DNA of 64,000 nucleotides from Halorussus salilacus (GCF_024138125.1 NZ_CP099993.1:1922001-1986000); one strand, 5' to 3'; counted from the stretch's first letter, positions 9,367 through 19,870 are shown. Numbers and translations: made by a program. The notes: generated from the sequence alone by a model not told the origin.

Positions 9367-11154
9367 GTGACCCGAGACGGGGCCCTCGCGCTCGGCGAGG
9401 CGGTCGGCGAGCGTCTCGAACGCCGCGCGTTGGCGGTCCTCGGGGTCGCGACCGCGCTCGTCCTCGCGGTCCTGTTCTACTACCCTGTCCTCACCGTCTT
9501 CGCCGACGCGCTCCGAACCGGCGGCGAGTGGACCCTCGGCGTGGTTCGGGCGGTGTTCACCGACCCCTTCTACTTCGGCGTGCTCGCGCCGCTGTTCGAG
9601 GGCGACCTCGCCGGGGTCGGCGAGGTCGCCGAGTCCACGCCGCTGGGACTGTTCGGGTTCACCGCGTATCAGGCCGCGCTCTCGACTGTCGCCAGCGTCC
9701 TGCTCGGCCTGCCCGGGGCCTACGTCCTCTCGCGCTACGAGTTCCCGGGCAGGCGGACGATTCGGTCGCTCACCATCGTCCCGTTCGTCCTCCCCTCCAT
9801 CATGGTCGCCATCGGCTTCTACGCGTTCTTCGGGACGAACGGCCTGTTCAACGACCTGCTCGCCGTGCTGGGAATCGGCCGCGTCACCGTGCTGGGGACC
9901 CTCGAAGCCATCGTGGTCGCCCACGCCTTCTACAACGCACCCCTCGTCGCGCGCGTCACGACCGCGGCGTGGGAGAGCGTCGACGCCCGGACGGTCGAGA
10001 CCGCCCGGAGCCTCGGCGCGAACCCCTACCGGGCGTTTGTGGACGTGCTCGCGCCCCAGCTCCTGCCCGCGGTCCTCACGGGCGCGCTCCTGACCTTCGT
10101 GTTCACGTTCATGTCGTTTCCCATCGTGCTCGCGCTCGGTGGCTTCGAGCTCGCCACCGTGGAGGTGTGGATATACGCGCTGGTCCAGCAGCTCGACTAC
10201 GCCGAGGCCGCCACGCTCGCGGTCGTCGAGACCGCGATATCGCTCGGGCTGACCTACGCCTACCTCCGGTACGAGGCCCGGCAGGCGGGCGGCCGCGCGG
10301 CGAACCCCCCCGCCCGCAAGCGCCTGCTCCCCGACGACTTCTCCCCGTTCGCGGCCCTCGAACGAGCGGGCGTCGTCGCCTACGCGCTCGTGGTCGCGGT
10401 CGTCTTCCTCGGCCCCCTCCTCAGTATGGTCACCGAGAGCCTCACCGGCCCGCAGGGGTTCACGCTCCGGTACTACGAGTTCCTCGTCGAGCGACAGGCC
10501 ACCGGCGCGGACTTCCAGACCAAACCCGGCGTGGCGGTCCGAAACTCCCTGCTGTTCGGCGCGGCCACCCTGCTCGTCGCGCTCCCGATGGGCGTCACCA
10601 TCTCGGTGCTCACGACCCGGGGCCGCCGGGGGAGCAAGCTCGCCGACGCCGCGGCGATGGCCCCGCTCGCGGTCAGCGGCGTGGTCGTCGGTCTCGGGAT
10701 GTTGCGAGGGCTGGTCTTCGGCGTCGAACTCTGGGGCCACCGAATTCAGGTCGCGGGCACCAGCGCCATCGTCGCGGCCCACGCGGTCGCGGCCTACCCC
10801 TTCGTCGTCCGGAACGTCTCGCCCCTGCTCGCGAGCGTCGACCGCTCGATGGTCGAGTCGGCGCGCGCGCTCGGCGCGACCCGGGTGCGCGCCCTGCTCG
10901 ACGTGGAACTCCCGCTGGTCGCGTCGGGCGTGGCGGCGGGCGCGGCGTTCGCGTTCGCCATCAGCATCGGCGAGTTCGATTCGACGGTGATTTTGGCGAC
11001 CGGAAGCTCTAGCTACACGATGCCGGTCGCCGTCGAGCGCTACATCGGAAATCGCACCCTCGGCCCGGCCACCGCGATGGGCACGGTCCTGCTCGCGGTG
11101 ACCAGCCTCAGTTTCGTCGTCATCGACCGCCTCGGGGGGAGGTGGGAGGCGTGA
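9367..11154 (+). CDS. thiP: thiamine ABC transporter permease (fused dimer)
   Basis: The 595-residue protein starts at GTG 7 bases after the thiB stop. It contains two tandem permease domains, each ending in an EAA-type coupling motif: ETARSLGANPYRAFVDVLAP in the first half and ESARALGATRVRALLDVELP in the second. This two-in-one layout is typical of ThiP and iron permeases. About twelve hydrophobic helices are visible. The segment near residues 78-90 (EGDLAGVGEVAES) is encoded by a perfect 12-bp hairpin at 9601-9630 and looks like a small insert in an external loop. The last codons and stop belong to a duplicated junction sequence shared with the thiQ start. Confidence 0.88.
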   Translation: MTRDGALALGEAVGERLERRALAVLGVATALVLAVLFYYPVLTVFADALRTGGEWTLGVVRAVFTDPFYFGVLAPLFEGDLAGVGEVAESTPLGLFGFTAYQAALSTVASVLLGLPGAYVLSRYEFPGRRTIRSLTIVPFVLPSIMVAIGFYAFFGTNGLFNDLLAVLGIGRVTVLGTLEAIVVAHAFYNAPLVARVTTAAWESVDARTVETARSLGANPYRAFVDVLAPQLLPAVLTGALLTFVFTFMSFPIVLALGGFELATVEVWIYALVQQLDYAEAATLAVVETAISLGLTYAYLRYEARQAGGRAANPPARKRLLPDDFSPFAALERAGVVAYALVVAVVFLGPLLSMVTESLTGPQGFTLRYYEFLVERQATGADFQTKPGVAVRNSLLFGAATLLVALPMGVTISVLTTRGRRGSKLADAAAMAPLAVSGVVVGLGMLRGLVFGVELWGHRIQVAGTSAIVAAHAVAAYPFVVRNVSPLLASVDRSMVESARALGATRVRALLDVELPLVASGVAAGAAFAFAISIGEFDSTVILATGSSSYTMPVAVERYIGNRTLGPATAMGTVLLAVTSLSFVVIDRLGGRWEA

Positions 11155-11354
11155 GACGGTCGACCTGTTCGACCGTCGAAGGCCTCCGGAGAATGGGAGG
11201 CGTGAGACGGTCGACCTGTTCGACCGTCGAAGGCCTCCGGAGAATGGGAGGCCTCCGGGCCTCCCACCGGGAGCCCCGGAGGCCTCCAGAAAGAGGAGGC
11301 GTGAGGCGCTCGCCCTGCGAGCGCCTCACGCCCCCGAGGAGGTGGGAGGCGTGA
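11139..11354 (+). repeat. expanded thiP-thiQ junction with tandem repeats and hairpin
   Basis: The 16-bp sequence GAGGTGGGAGGCGTGA occurs at 11139-11154, where its TGA is the thiP stop. It recurs exactly 200 bases later at 11339-11354, where its GTG is the thiQ start. Between them lie two exact 51-bp tandem units (11143-11193 and 11194-11244), each with a cggtcga/tcgaccg inverted repeat. A perfect 16-bp hairpin with loop CCT follows at 11298-11332. The simplest reading is that an ancestral overlapping GTGA junction was split by a 200-bp expansion. Both genes remain intact. Confidence 0.85.
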
Positions 11355-12406
11355 CCGACCTCCACCTCTCGGGGGTTTCGAAGTCCTTCGGCGGCGTCAC
11401 CGCGCTCCGGGACGTGAGCCTCGACATCGAGGACGGCGAGTTCTTCACGCTGGTCGGTCCCTCGGGGTGTGGCAAGACCACGACCCTCCGGGCAATCGCG
11501 GGCTTCGAGACCCTCGACAGGGGGTCGGTCGGGTTCGGCGACCGCGAGATGTCGGGAGTCGCGCCCGAGGACCGCGACGTGGGCGTCGTGTTCCAGACCT
11601 ACGCGCTGTTCCCGCACATGACCGTCGCGGAGAACGTCGCCTACGGCCTGCGGTTCCGCGACCCGCCCGAGGGGAAGACGCGAGACGAGCGCGTGGCCGA
11701 ACTCCTCGAACTGGTCGACCTCGAAGGATTCGGCGAGCGCGACCCCGACGAACTCTCGGGCGGCCAGCGCCAGCGCGTCGCGCTGGCGCGGGCGCTCGCG
11801 CCGGGCCCGGCGGTCCTCCTGCTCGACGAACCCATGAGCGCGCTCGACGCCCGACTCCGCCAGCGCCTCCGGACGCAGGTCAAGGCCATCCAGTCGGAGT
11901 TGGACATCACCACCGTCTACGTCACCCACGACCAGGAGGAGGCGCTGGCGGTGAGCGACCGCGTGGCGGTGATGAACGACGGCCGAATCGAGCAGGTCGG
12001 CGCACCCGAGGCGGTGTACCGGCGGCCCGCGACCCGGTTCGTCGCGGAGTTCCTCGGCGACAACAACGTCTTCGAGGGCGAGGCCCGCGACGGCGGGGTG
12101 TGGGTCGCCGGGACCCGCTTCGACGTGGCGGGACTCGACGCGCCCGAGGGCGCGTCGGTCACGTTCTCGGTCCGGCCCGAGGACCTCCGTCGCGCAACCC
12201 CCCGCAACGCCGTCGAGGCGACCGTCGAGGCGGTCGAGTTCCTCGGCGAGTCGTTCCGCGTGCATCTGGACTGGGAGGGTCGCGAGGTGGCCCTCCGAAT
12301 TCCGGAGCGTCCCGACGAGGACGTTCTCCGGGTGGGGTTCGACCCCGAGGACGCCCACGTCGTCGGCGTCGAGCGCGCCGAGCGCGCGCTCGACGCGTCC
12401 CGGTAG
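11351..12406 (+). CDS. thiQ: thiamine ABC transporter ATP-binding protein
   Basis: The GTG at 11351 (protein MTDLHLSGVSKSFGG) is chosen because the homologous junction copy ends in the same GTGA. An in-frame GTG at 11342 would add three residues. The 351-residue protein has Walker A GPSGCGKTT, Q-loop VFQTYALFPHMTV, signature LSGGQRQRVALARAL, Walker B LLLDEPMSALD and H-loop YVTHDQEEAL. A C-terminal TOBE-like regulatory domain (about 235-350) follows, as in spermidine- and iron-type ATPases. It energises ThiBP. The long insertion upstream may affect coupling of its translation to thiP. Confidence 0.88.
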   Translation: MTDLHLSGVSKSFGGVTALRDVSLDIEDGEFFTLVGPSGCGKTTTLRAIAGFETLDRGSVGFGDREMSGVAPEDRDVGVVFQTYALFPHMTVAENVAYGLRFRDPPEGKTRDERVAELLELVDLEGFGERDPDELSGGQRQRVALARALAPGPAVLLLDEPMSALDARLRQRLRTQVKAIQSELDITTVYVTHDQEEALAVSDRVAVMNDGRIEQVGAPEAVYRRPATRFVAEFLGDNNVFEGEARDGGVWVAGTRFDVAGLDAPEGASVTFSVRPEDLRRATPRNAVEATVEAVEFLGESFRVHLDWEGREVALRIPERPDEDVLRVGFDPEDAHVVGVERAERALDASR

Positions 12407-12445
12407 CGGCGGCTTGGCCCCTCGGCCCGGCGTTCTTCTCGGAAC

Positions 12446-14800
12446 TCAGTCCCGGTCGCGCCAGAACCGCTCCAGACCGAGCGAGAGCATGTCGGGGCTG
12501 ACGGGCTGGAACTCCTCGCGCTCGCTCTCGGGGAGGTATCCGCGGACGCTGTCCCACGACTCGCGGGCGTATCTCGAATCCACGAGGACGCGGACCCCGA
12601 CCTCTTCGGGCCCGCGGATCACCCGCCCGAGGGCCTGTCTCGCCTTCCGGACCGCCGGGACGGTCAGCGCGTACTCGAACCCGTCTCCGAACGCGCGGTC
12701 GTAGGCGGTCCGAACCGCTTTCGTCCGGGGGCTCGCGGTGTTGATGATGGGGACGCCACACACCACCGCGGCACGGAGCCTGTCGCCCTCGTAGTCGACC
12801 CCCTCGGTGAGGGTGCCCCGGAGGCTGGTCACGAGGACCTTCGACCCGCCGCCGAAGAACTCGGCCTTGAGGTCCTCGGTGGCGTCGTCGGCGCTGCTCT
12901 CGTCCAACAGGACCGGCTTCTCCACCCGGGGGTTCTCCCGGAGGCGCTCGGCGGCCCACTCGGCCTCGGCGTAGTTGGGCATCCCCACGAGGACGTTGCC
13001 GGGCGTCTCGGTCGCTACCTCGCGTAGCGCGTCGGCGTACATCCGCCTCGTCTGTGACTCCTCGTCCGGCCCGCCCCGATTCTCGTAGGTGAATTTGGGC
13101 GCATCGACCGCGAAGCTCTCGCGGTTGTCCCCCGGGAAGTTCAGGCCGTAGGTCCGCTCGACCACGGGGCGTCCCTCCTCGCGTTCGAGGTGATTGAGAC
13201 CCGTCACCTCCTCGAACACGTCCAGCGGTTCGAGGGTCGCGCTCATCAGTATCCCGCCGCCGAACTCCCCCAACTGCTCGCCGATGGCGTCGCTGGGCAC
13301 GCAGTTCTGCATCGCGAACCGGGCGTTGTAGGCCCGCCGCCACGAGTCGCGGGGCTCTTTCTCGTTCCACGTCCGTTCGAGCACGATTTCGCGGAAGTAG
13401 CGTTCGTGGTCGTTGCGGTACCACTCGCCCAGCACGCGGCCCGCCGCGGGGGCCGCGCGCTCTTTCTCCTCGTCTTCGGCCTCGTTCAGGATGCGGGCGA
13501 CGACCGCGCCCACGGCTTCGGCGCGCACCCAGACGCCGTCGTGGTACCCCCTGCCCGCCGCCCACTCGGATATCTCGTCCTCCTGGGGCTGGGTCGGCGG
13601 ACGAAGGGGAATCTCGTCGTCGGGGAGGTCGGCGAGGGCCGACTTCCAGCCCCGGTGCTCGCGTTCGAGGTGGGCGGTGACCCGCCGGTCGAGTTCCTCT
13701 CGGAGGTCCCGGACGAACTCGCGGGTCTCTTCGAGTTCGGTGAGGCTCACGTCGCTGTCTCCGAGTTCCCCGCGAACGAGGTCGGCGTCGGCAGTGGTCT
13801 GGCCCTCCTTTCCCTCGAACTTCAGCGGCTGGATGACCTGACTGAGTTCCGACTCGGCGTCCCGAAGCGTCTTGTCGGCCACCGCGTCGCTCACGAGGTC
13901 CCGGACCCGCGGTTCGAGCATGTGGGCCTCGTCGCAGACCACGAACGTCGAGTCGTCGAGCAGGGCCCCCGTGAAGGTCCCGGCCGTCACGGGGTCGAAC
14001 GCGTGATAATAATTTCCGACCACGACCTCGGCGTGACCCAGAATCGCGCCCATCATCGAGTGGGGGCAGGTGCCGTGCTGGACCGACAGCGCGACCAGTT
14101 GCTCGGGGTCGATGAGTCCCATCCCGTCGAAGTCGAACGGCACCGCCTCCACGGCGTCGCCGTCGTCGGGCACGTCTTCGAGGAACTGGGCGTAGAACGG
14201 GCAGTACTCCAGATTGTCGTACTCGGGCATCTCCGGCGGGTAGGGGGTCGGCTCGTCGGCGGTTTCGAGGAACCGCGCGGCGGCCCGGCCCTGCGAGCCG
14301 GAGTCGGCCAGCCCGGTCTGCTGGCTCCGGGCGCGCGAGACGAGGTTCTGGGCGGTCGTCGAACCGCCCTCGCCCGTAATCGCCCGGGTGTCCTCGCGGA
14401 GGGTCTCACACCGCTCGTAGACGTTGCCGTCGTCGATTCCGCCCGCGTTCTCGCGGTTGTAGGGACACACGTCGGCCTTCCCCACGAGGGTCAGGCCCGT
14501 GACGGGGGTCCAGTCGTCGGGGAGGGTCGCGTTGACGGTCCGGAGGTCCTGTTCGAACTGCCGGAGCTGTTGCTTGACGCTGGTGAGCACGACCACGCGC
14601 TCGAAGTCGCTGTCGGGGTCCCGGACGAGGTCGACGCCCGCGGTCAGCGCCAGCATGGTCTTGCCGGTGCCGCAGGCTCCCTCGACGACGGTGAAGCCGC
14701 CGTCGCGGGCGGTCTCGATGGCGGTCTCGATGCCGTCGACCTGCTCGTCGTAGGGGTCGTCGTGGCCGAAGATGTCGCGCCACGAATCGTCGGAGGTCAC
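12446..14800 (-). CDS. XPD/Rad3-like Fe-S DNA helicase
   Basis: The GTG at 14800 (protein MTSDDSWRDIFGHDDPYDEQ) gives 784 residues. The longer frame crosses a neighbouring gene and is arginine-rich. Superfamily 2 helicase motifs are present: Walker A EGACGTGKT near residue 40, the DEAH box VVCDEAHML, and motif VI QALGRVIRG near the C-terminus. Cysteines in VCPYNRE, YERCETL, EYCPFYAQF and GTCPHSMM are spaced like the four ligands of the XPD/FancJ/DinG [4Fe-4S] domain. A role in repair or replication 5'-3' unwinding is inferred from the family. It lies 71 bases downstream of the co-oriented dehydrogenase. Confidence 0.88.
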   Translation of the reverse strand: MTSDDSWRDIFGHDDPYDEQVDGIETAIETARDGGFTVVEGACGTGKTMLALTAGVDLVRDPDSDFERVVVLTSVKQQLRQFEQDLRTVNATLPDDWTPVTGLTLVGKADVCPYNRENAGGIDDGNVYERCETLREDTRAITGEGGSTTAQNLVSRARSQQTGLADSGSQGRAAARFLETADEPTPYPPEMPEYDNLEYCPFYAQFLEDVPDDGDAVEAVPFDFDGMGLIDPEQLVALSVQHGTCPHSMMGAILGHAEVVVGNYYHAFDPVTAGTFTGALLDDSTFVVCDEAHMLEPRVRDLVSDAVADKTLRDAESELSQVIQPLKFEGKEGQTTADADLVRGELGDSDVSLTELEETREFVRDLREELDRRVTAHLEREHRGWKSALADLPDDEIPLRPPTQPQEDEISEWAAGRGYHDGVWVRAEAVGAVVARILNEAEDEEKERAAPAAGRVLGEWYRNDHERYFREIVLERTWNEKEPRDSWRRAYNARFAMQNCVPSDAIGEQLGEFGGGILMSATLEPLDVFEEVTGLNHLEREEGRPVVERTYGLNFPGDNRESFAVDAPKFTYENRGGPDEESQTRRMYADALREVATETPGNVLVGMPNYAEAEWAAERLRENPRVEKPVLLDESSADDATEDLKAEFFGGGSKVLVTSLRGTLTEGVDYEGDRLRAAVVCGVPIINTASPRTKAVRTAYDRAFGDGFEYALTVPAVRKARQALGRVIRGPEEVGVRVLVDSRYARESWDSVRGYLPESEREEFQPVSPDMLSLGLERFWRDRD

Positions 14801-14871
14801 TGGCGCGGGGTTGGTCGGCTTCGGCTTTGAACGTTTGGATGCGATGAGAGGGTCGAATCGGACGCGAGCGC

Positions 14872-16131
<1,260 letters not shown>

Positions 16132-16563
16132 ATGAAATTTAGCCGCCGGTCCCTGCTCGGCCTCTCCGCGACGACGCTGGTGCCGATAACCGCAGGATGC
16201 TCGGGTCTGCGGGCGGGGTCGAACGACGACGCGGAATCGAACGCGGCCGGAGGGCGGGGTGCCGCCGACGTCAACGTCCACAACCTCCACGACGAGACCA
16301 TCGGCGTCTCGATTCGCGCCGAGCGCACCGAGTCCGACTCGGATTCGGACGAGACGGTTCCGATAGACCAGACTGTGGAACTCGACCCCGCGGAGACACA
16401 CACGATTCACAACAAGGTACTGTACGGTTCGGAGTACGACATCTCGGTCGGCCTCGAAGAGGGGTACGACGAAGAAGCGACGTGGACCCCCGAGAGCGGG
16501 GGCGGACTCCACCTGCTCTACGACGGGTCGGACAACGTCGTGTTCGCCGACGAGTTCGCCTGA
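16132..16563 (+). CDS. small Tat-exported lipoprotein, unknown function
   Basis: The 143-residue protein opens with MKFSRRSLLGLSATT, a Tat signal with twin Arg at 5-6, and a lipobox TAGC (Cys23). It is therefore predicted to be anchored outside the cell. An acidic linker of about 25 residues precedes a beta-rich domain (VNVHNLHDETIGVSIRAER ... GGGLHLLYDGSDNVVFADEF). The domain has the alternating pattern of a small Ig-like or carboxypeptidase-regulatory-like fold, but no family is certain. It is convergent with the exported cysteine-protease-like gene, stop to stop 27 bases apart. Confidence 0.7.
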   Translation: MKFSRRSLLGLSATTLVPITAGCSGLRAGSNDDAESNAAGGRGAADVNVHNLHDETIGVSIRAERTESDSDSDETVPIDQTVELDPAETHTIHNKVLYGSEYDISVGLEEGYDEEATWTPESGGGLHLLYDGSDNVVFADEFA

Positions 16564-16590
16564 ACCGTCGGTCCGCGAGCAGACCGACGG

Positions 16591-17790
16591 TTACTGGACC
16601 GTCACTTCCGTGACGCAGGCGTCCCCCCACGAGCCGTGAGTGACGAGGTCCGGGCTGGTGGCGTAGGTGTTGTAGACCTTGTAGTACATGTTGCTACAGA
16701 AGGTTCCGCACGACTCCTCCCGGTAACCGACGACGCAGACCGAATGTCCCTCGCCCTTGTCCGTGTAGGGTCCGTTCTCCATGTTGAGCATGCAGGGATC
16801 GTCGTTCGATATCGCGCTCTTGACGTTCCCTTTGAATCCGGAGTGAACGTTGTTGGCGTTGTAGGAGTTCGACCCGTGGGAGTAGTCCTCTATCCCCGGC
16901 GGAATGTCCTTCCAGTAGGTACAGATGTCACAGAGGTCGCCCTCTCCGGTACCCATCTGGATGTGCAGGCGGTCGATGAGCGCCTCCCGGTCCTCGTCGT
17001 CGGTGTCGTCCAAGCCCTCGTGGTACCCGAGGACGATGGAGGCCGCGACCGGGATGCAACCGTCCCACTCGTCCCAACTGTCGCGTCCGGTTCCGATGTC
17101 GGTCTCGTCGGCCCCGCCACCGTCCTGCTCGGTCCAGTTCGGAACGCCGGACACCTCATCGTCCGTGCTACCTGACCAGTCCTCGTCGTCCTCCTGGTCC
17201 TTGTCGCTACTGGAGGCTCCGTCCTCGGTGGGCATCAGACTCGCGATGTCTGCCACGGGTCCGGCGCGATTCGGTCTCCCGCTTCGGAGGTCGACGGCCC
17301 CGACGTCTGTCGATTCGACGAGGAACTCGACGCCGCCGCGGTACAGAAACCGACCGGTCAGGGATTTACTGCTGGCGGGAGTCTTTCGCTTCGCTTCGGT
17401 CAGTTTCCGCTGTGGGGCCTCGCTTCCGCCGTATCCGAGTACCGCTCGCTCGGTCTGGCGGGCGCTCACGTTGATGTATCCGACGTCCTCGCCCCGGTTC
17501 TCGATGGGGAATATCCACGACCGGGGCGCGTGCTTCGTCGTTCCGCCGTCTTCGACCCTGGTGTAGAACAGTTCCGGCGACTTGACGCCCTCCGCGCTCC
17601 ACCGTCCGAACTCGTCCCTCTGTCCGATATCCCCCACGGCCGACCGGGCGATTTTCCGGGCCGTGCTCTTGTCCACGGGTGCGTCGCGTTTCGTGGCCGC
17701 AGTTCCGAGTGACGAGAGCGCCGCTCCCGCGAGTCCCGTCGCTCCGATACTCTTCAACACCGTTCGTCTGTTTGTATGATTATCTATCAT
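16591..17790 (-). CDS. Tat-exported C39/papain-like cysteine peptidase candidate
   Basis: The 399-residue protein starts with a Tat signal (NRRTVLKSIGATGLAGAALSSLG). The N-terminal part (about 40-200) resembles a propeptide-like region with FLYRGGVEFLVES. A catalytic-type domain begins at WDGCIPVAASIVLGYH, where Cys heads a helix as in C39-like and papain-like peptidases. GHSVCVVGY supplies the His, and YKVYNTYAT gives an Asn nearby. Several more cysteines (DLCDICTYW, CGTFCSN) could form disulfides outside the cell. An acidic low-complexity linker (SSSDKDQEDDEDWSGSTDDE) separates the halves. Processing of other exported proteins is plausible but inferred. Confidence 0.7.
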   Translation of the reverse strand: MIDNHTNRRTVLKSIGATGLAGAALSSLGTAATKRDAPVDKSTARKIARSAVGDIGQRDEFGRWSAEGVKSPELFYTRVEDGGTTKHAPRSWIFPIENRGEDVGYINVSARQTERAVLGYGGSEAPQRKLTEAKRKTPASSKSLTGRFLYRGGVEFLVESTDVGAVDLRSGRPNRAGPVADIASLMPTEDGASSSDKDQEDDEDWSGSTDDEVSGVPNWTEQDGGGADETDIGTGRDSWDEWDGCIPVAASIVLGYHEGLDDTDDEDREALIDRLHIQMGTGEGDLCDICTYWKDIPPGIEDYSHGSNSYNANNVHSGFKGNVKSAISNDDPCMLNMENGPYTDKGEGHSVCVVGYREESCGTFCSNMYYKVYNTYATSPDLVTHGSWGDACVTEVTVQ

Positions 17791-17928
17791 ACAGAACCGA
17801 TATGTAGATACAGTAACTTAAAATTACTTACTAGATTAGGGATGATATTATTAACTCTTCGTCGAGTGCAACCCGCCCGACCGGGCCCGTTCCCGACCGA
17901 AGAAGCCAACATCTTTCCCGCCGGACTG

Positions 17929-17942
17929 ACTAACCGGTTAGT
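17929..17942. promoter_or_regulatory. 14-bp palindrome abutting tetR start, likely operator
   Basis: ACTAACCGGTTAGT is a perfect palindrome whose last base directly precedes the tetR ATG at 17943. In a leaderless-type gene this places it over the transcription start. TetR proteins bind such palindromes and commonly repress their own gene, so autoregulation of the tetR-MFS operon is a strong inference. Confidence 0.7.
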
Positions 17943-18566
17943 ATGAACGCGACGGAGGACACCGGCGACGAGCCAGACACCCGGACCGACATCATGGAGG
18001 CGACGTACGCCGCGCTCTGCAAGCACGGCTACGCTGGCCTCACGATGCAGGCCATCGCCGACGAGTTCGACAAGACGAAGGCCGTCCTCCACTACCACTA
18101 CGACACCAAGGAGGACCTGCTGGTCGCGTTCCTCGACTACCTGCTCGACCGTTTTCTCGACACCGTCGACATCGACGCCATCGACGACCCCGAACAGCGC
18201 CTCGTGGCGCTCGTCGACGCCCTCCTGCTCGGGACTCACGAGTCGCGCTCGGAGACCGACCACTGGGAGTACCACACCGCGCTACTCGAAGTTCGCGCAC
18301 AGGCCCCCCACGACGACGCCTTCCGCGAGCAACTCACCACCAACTACCGGTTCGTCGAGGACGCCGCGGCCGCCATCATCGAGGAGGGAATCGAGCGCGG
18401 GGTCTTCCGCGAGGTCGACCCCGCGCGCACCGCGACGTGGTTGCTCGCGACCGTCAACGGCGCGCGACTCCACCAGGTCACGCTCGACGCCGACGTTGCC
18501 GAGGACGTTCGCGAGGCCGTGGTCGAGGACTGGGTCGCGTGGCTCCGGAGGCCCGATACCGAATGA
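17943..18566 (+). CDS. TetR/AcrR-family repressor
   Basis: The 207-residue protein has the N-terminal helix-turn-helix of the family (DIMEATYAALCKHGYAGLTM ... KAVLHYHYDTKEDLL) at about residues 15-60 and a C-terminal ligand-binding helical domain. It overlaps the MFS gene by ATGA, which indicates an operon and translational coupling. Regulators of this type usually sense a compound exported by the adjacent pump. The palindrome immediately before the start is the likely operator. Confidence 0.92.
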   Translation: MNATEDTGDEPDTRTDIMEATYAALCKHGYAGLTMQAIADEFDKTKAVLHYHYDTKEDLLVAFLDYLLDRFLDTVDIDAIDDPEQRLVALVDALLLGTHESRSETDHWEYHTALLEVRAQAPHDDAFREQLTTNYRFVEDAAAAIIEEGIERGVFREVDPARTATWLLATVNGARLHQVTLDADVAEDVREAVVEDWVAWLRRPDTE

Positions 18567-19825
18567 GTCGGCTGGTCGGCGGCGACGACCCGAGCGTGCG
18601 GTACGTCGTCGGAAGTCTCGTCGCGGGCGTGTTCCTCGGCGGACTCGGCGGCGGGGTCGCGTTCCCGACCATCCCCTCGCTCGGGAACATCCTCGGTCTC
18701 TCGTCGCTGTTCGTCGGGCTCATCCTCTCGATAAACCGGTTCACTCGACTCCTGATGAACACGCCCGCGGGCCAGATACTCGACACGATGGGGACCCGCA
18801 GGCCGATGATCGCGGGCTTCTTCGTCCAAGGGTTCGTCCCCTTCGGGTACGTCCTCGCGCTGAACCCCGGGCCGATTCCGCTCGACAGCGGCACCATCTT
18901 CTTCCTCTCGCGGGCGTGCTGGGGCTTCGGGTCGGCGTTCGTCTTCGTCGGCGCGTTCAGCACCATCACCCACATCACGACGCCCGACAACCGGGGCAAG
19001 TGGGTCGGCTACATGCGCGGCGGCCAGAGCCTCGGGTTCCCAATGGGGCTGGTGGTCGGCGGCATCGTGACCGACGCGTTCGGCTACACCGAGGCGTTCC
19101 TGGTCGCGGGGGTCGCGGGCCTGTTCGCCGCGGTGGTCGCGGTGGCCGTCCTCCCCGACATCAACGCCGACGTGGAGACGACCAGCAGTCTCCGCCAGCT
19201 CCCCGCCATCGTCGGGGCCGACGTCCGCATCTTCACGGTCGGAGCCATCAACTTCGTCGTGCGCTTTCTGTTCGCGGGCGTCCTGCTCTCGACCATCGTG
19301 CTCTACGCCGAGGAGTTCGGCATCGGCATCGGGAGCCTCTCGGGCGTCGGCGCGAGCGGCCTCGTAATGGCCGTGAGCGTCGCGGGGTCGAGCCTGACCA
19401 CCCTGCTCGTGGGCCGGTACTCCGACCGCCTCTCGAACCGGGCCGCGCTCACCCTGCCCGCGCTGACCGTCTTCGCCGCCGGGTTCGCCCTGCTCGCGCT
19501 CTACCCCACGCTCGAAGCGACGCTCGTCGGAGTCGCGCTCGTCGGCATCGGCGTCGGCGGGACGAACCCGCCCCTGCTCGCGTACCTCGGGGACATCAGC
19601 CCCGCCGACGACGTGGGGAAGCTCGGGGGCGTCTACAACGTCTTCGGCGACCTCGGGTCGACGCTCGGCCCGCTGGTCGCGCTCCCGTTCGCCGAACTGT
19701 TCGGCTTTCAGGTGGAGTATCTGGCCTGCGTCGCGCTCGTGGGGGTGGCTGGCCTGCTCGCCGCGAGAACGCTGTACGGCGATAGTTCGACGACCCGGGC
19801 CGTGGGCGCGCACGCAGACGACTGA
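18563..19825 (+). CDS. MFS efflux transporter
   Basis: The ATG at 18563 overlaps the tetR stop (ATGA), fixing the start of MSRLVGGDDPSVRYVV and giving 420 residues. About twelve hydrophobic helices are visible. The first loop has LDTMGTRRPMI, a version of the MFS motif A (GxxxDrxGrR), and the second half repeats it as GRYSDRLSNRAAL. Pairing with a TetR regulator suggests export of a toxic or signalling compound. The substrate is unknown. A perfect 11-bp hairpin (19871-19895) follows the stop and may end transcription. Confidence 0.9.
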   Translation: MSRLVGGDDPSVRYVVGSLVAGVFLGGLGGGVAFPTIPSLGNILGLSSLFVGLILSINRFTRLLMNTPAGQILDTMGTRRPMIAGFFVQGFVPFGYVLALNPGPIPLDSGTIFFLSRACWGFGSAFVFVGAFSTITHITTPDNRGKWVGYMRGGQSLGFPMGLVVGGIVTDAFGYTEAFLVAGVAGLFAAVVAVAVLPDINADVETTSSLRQLPAIVGADVRIFTVGAINFVVRFLFAGVLLSTIVLYAEEFGIGIGSLSGVGASGLVMAVSVAGSSLTTLLVGRYSDRLSNRAALTLPALTVFAAGFALLALYPTLEATLVGVALVGIGVGGTNPPLLAYLGDISPADDVGKLGGVYNVFGDLGSTLGPLVALPFAELFGFQVEYLACVALVGVAGLLAARTLYGDSSTTRAVGAHADD

Positions 19826-19870
19826 GCAGGACCTGTCTCTAAGAGAACTCCAACGTCGTCGGCGCGCGCT

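Noticed and set aside
11040-11267. Minus-strand ORF with repeated SHSPEAFDGRTGRPSHA
   Set aside because: It arises from the 51-bp tandem repeats at the thiP-thiQ junction, whose period is a multiple of three.
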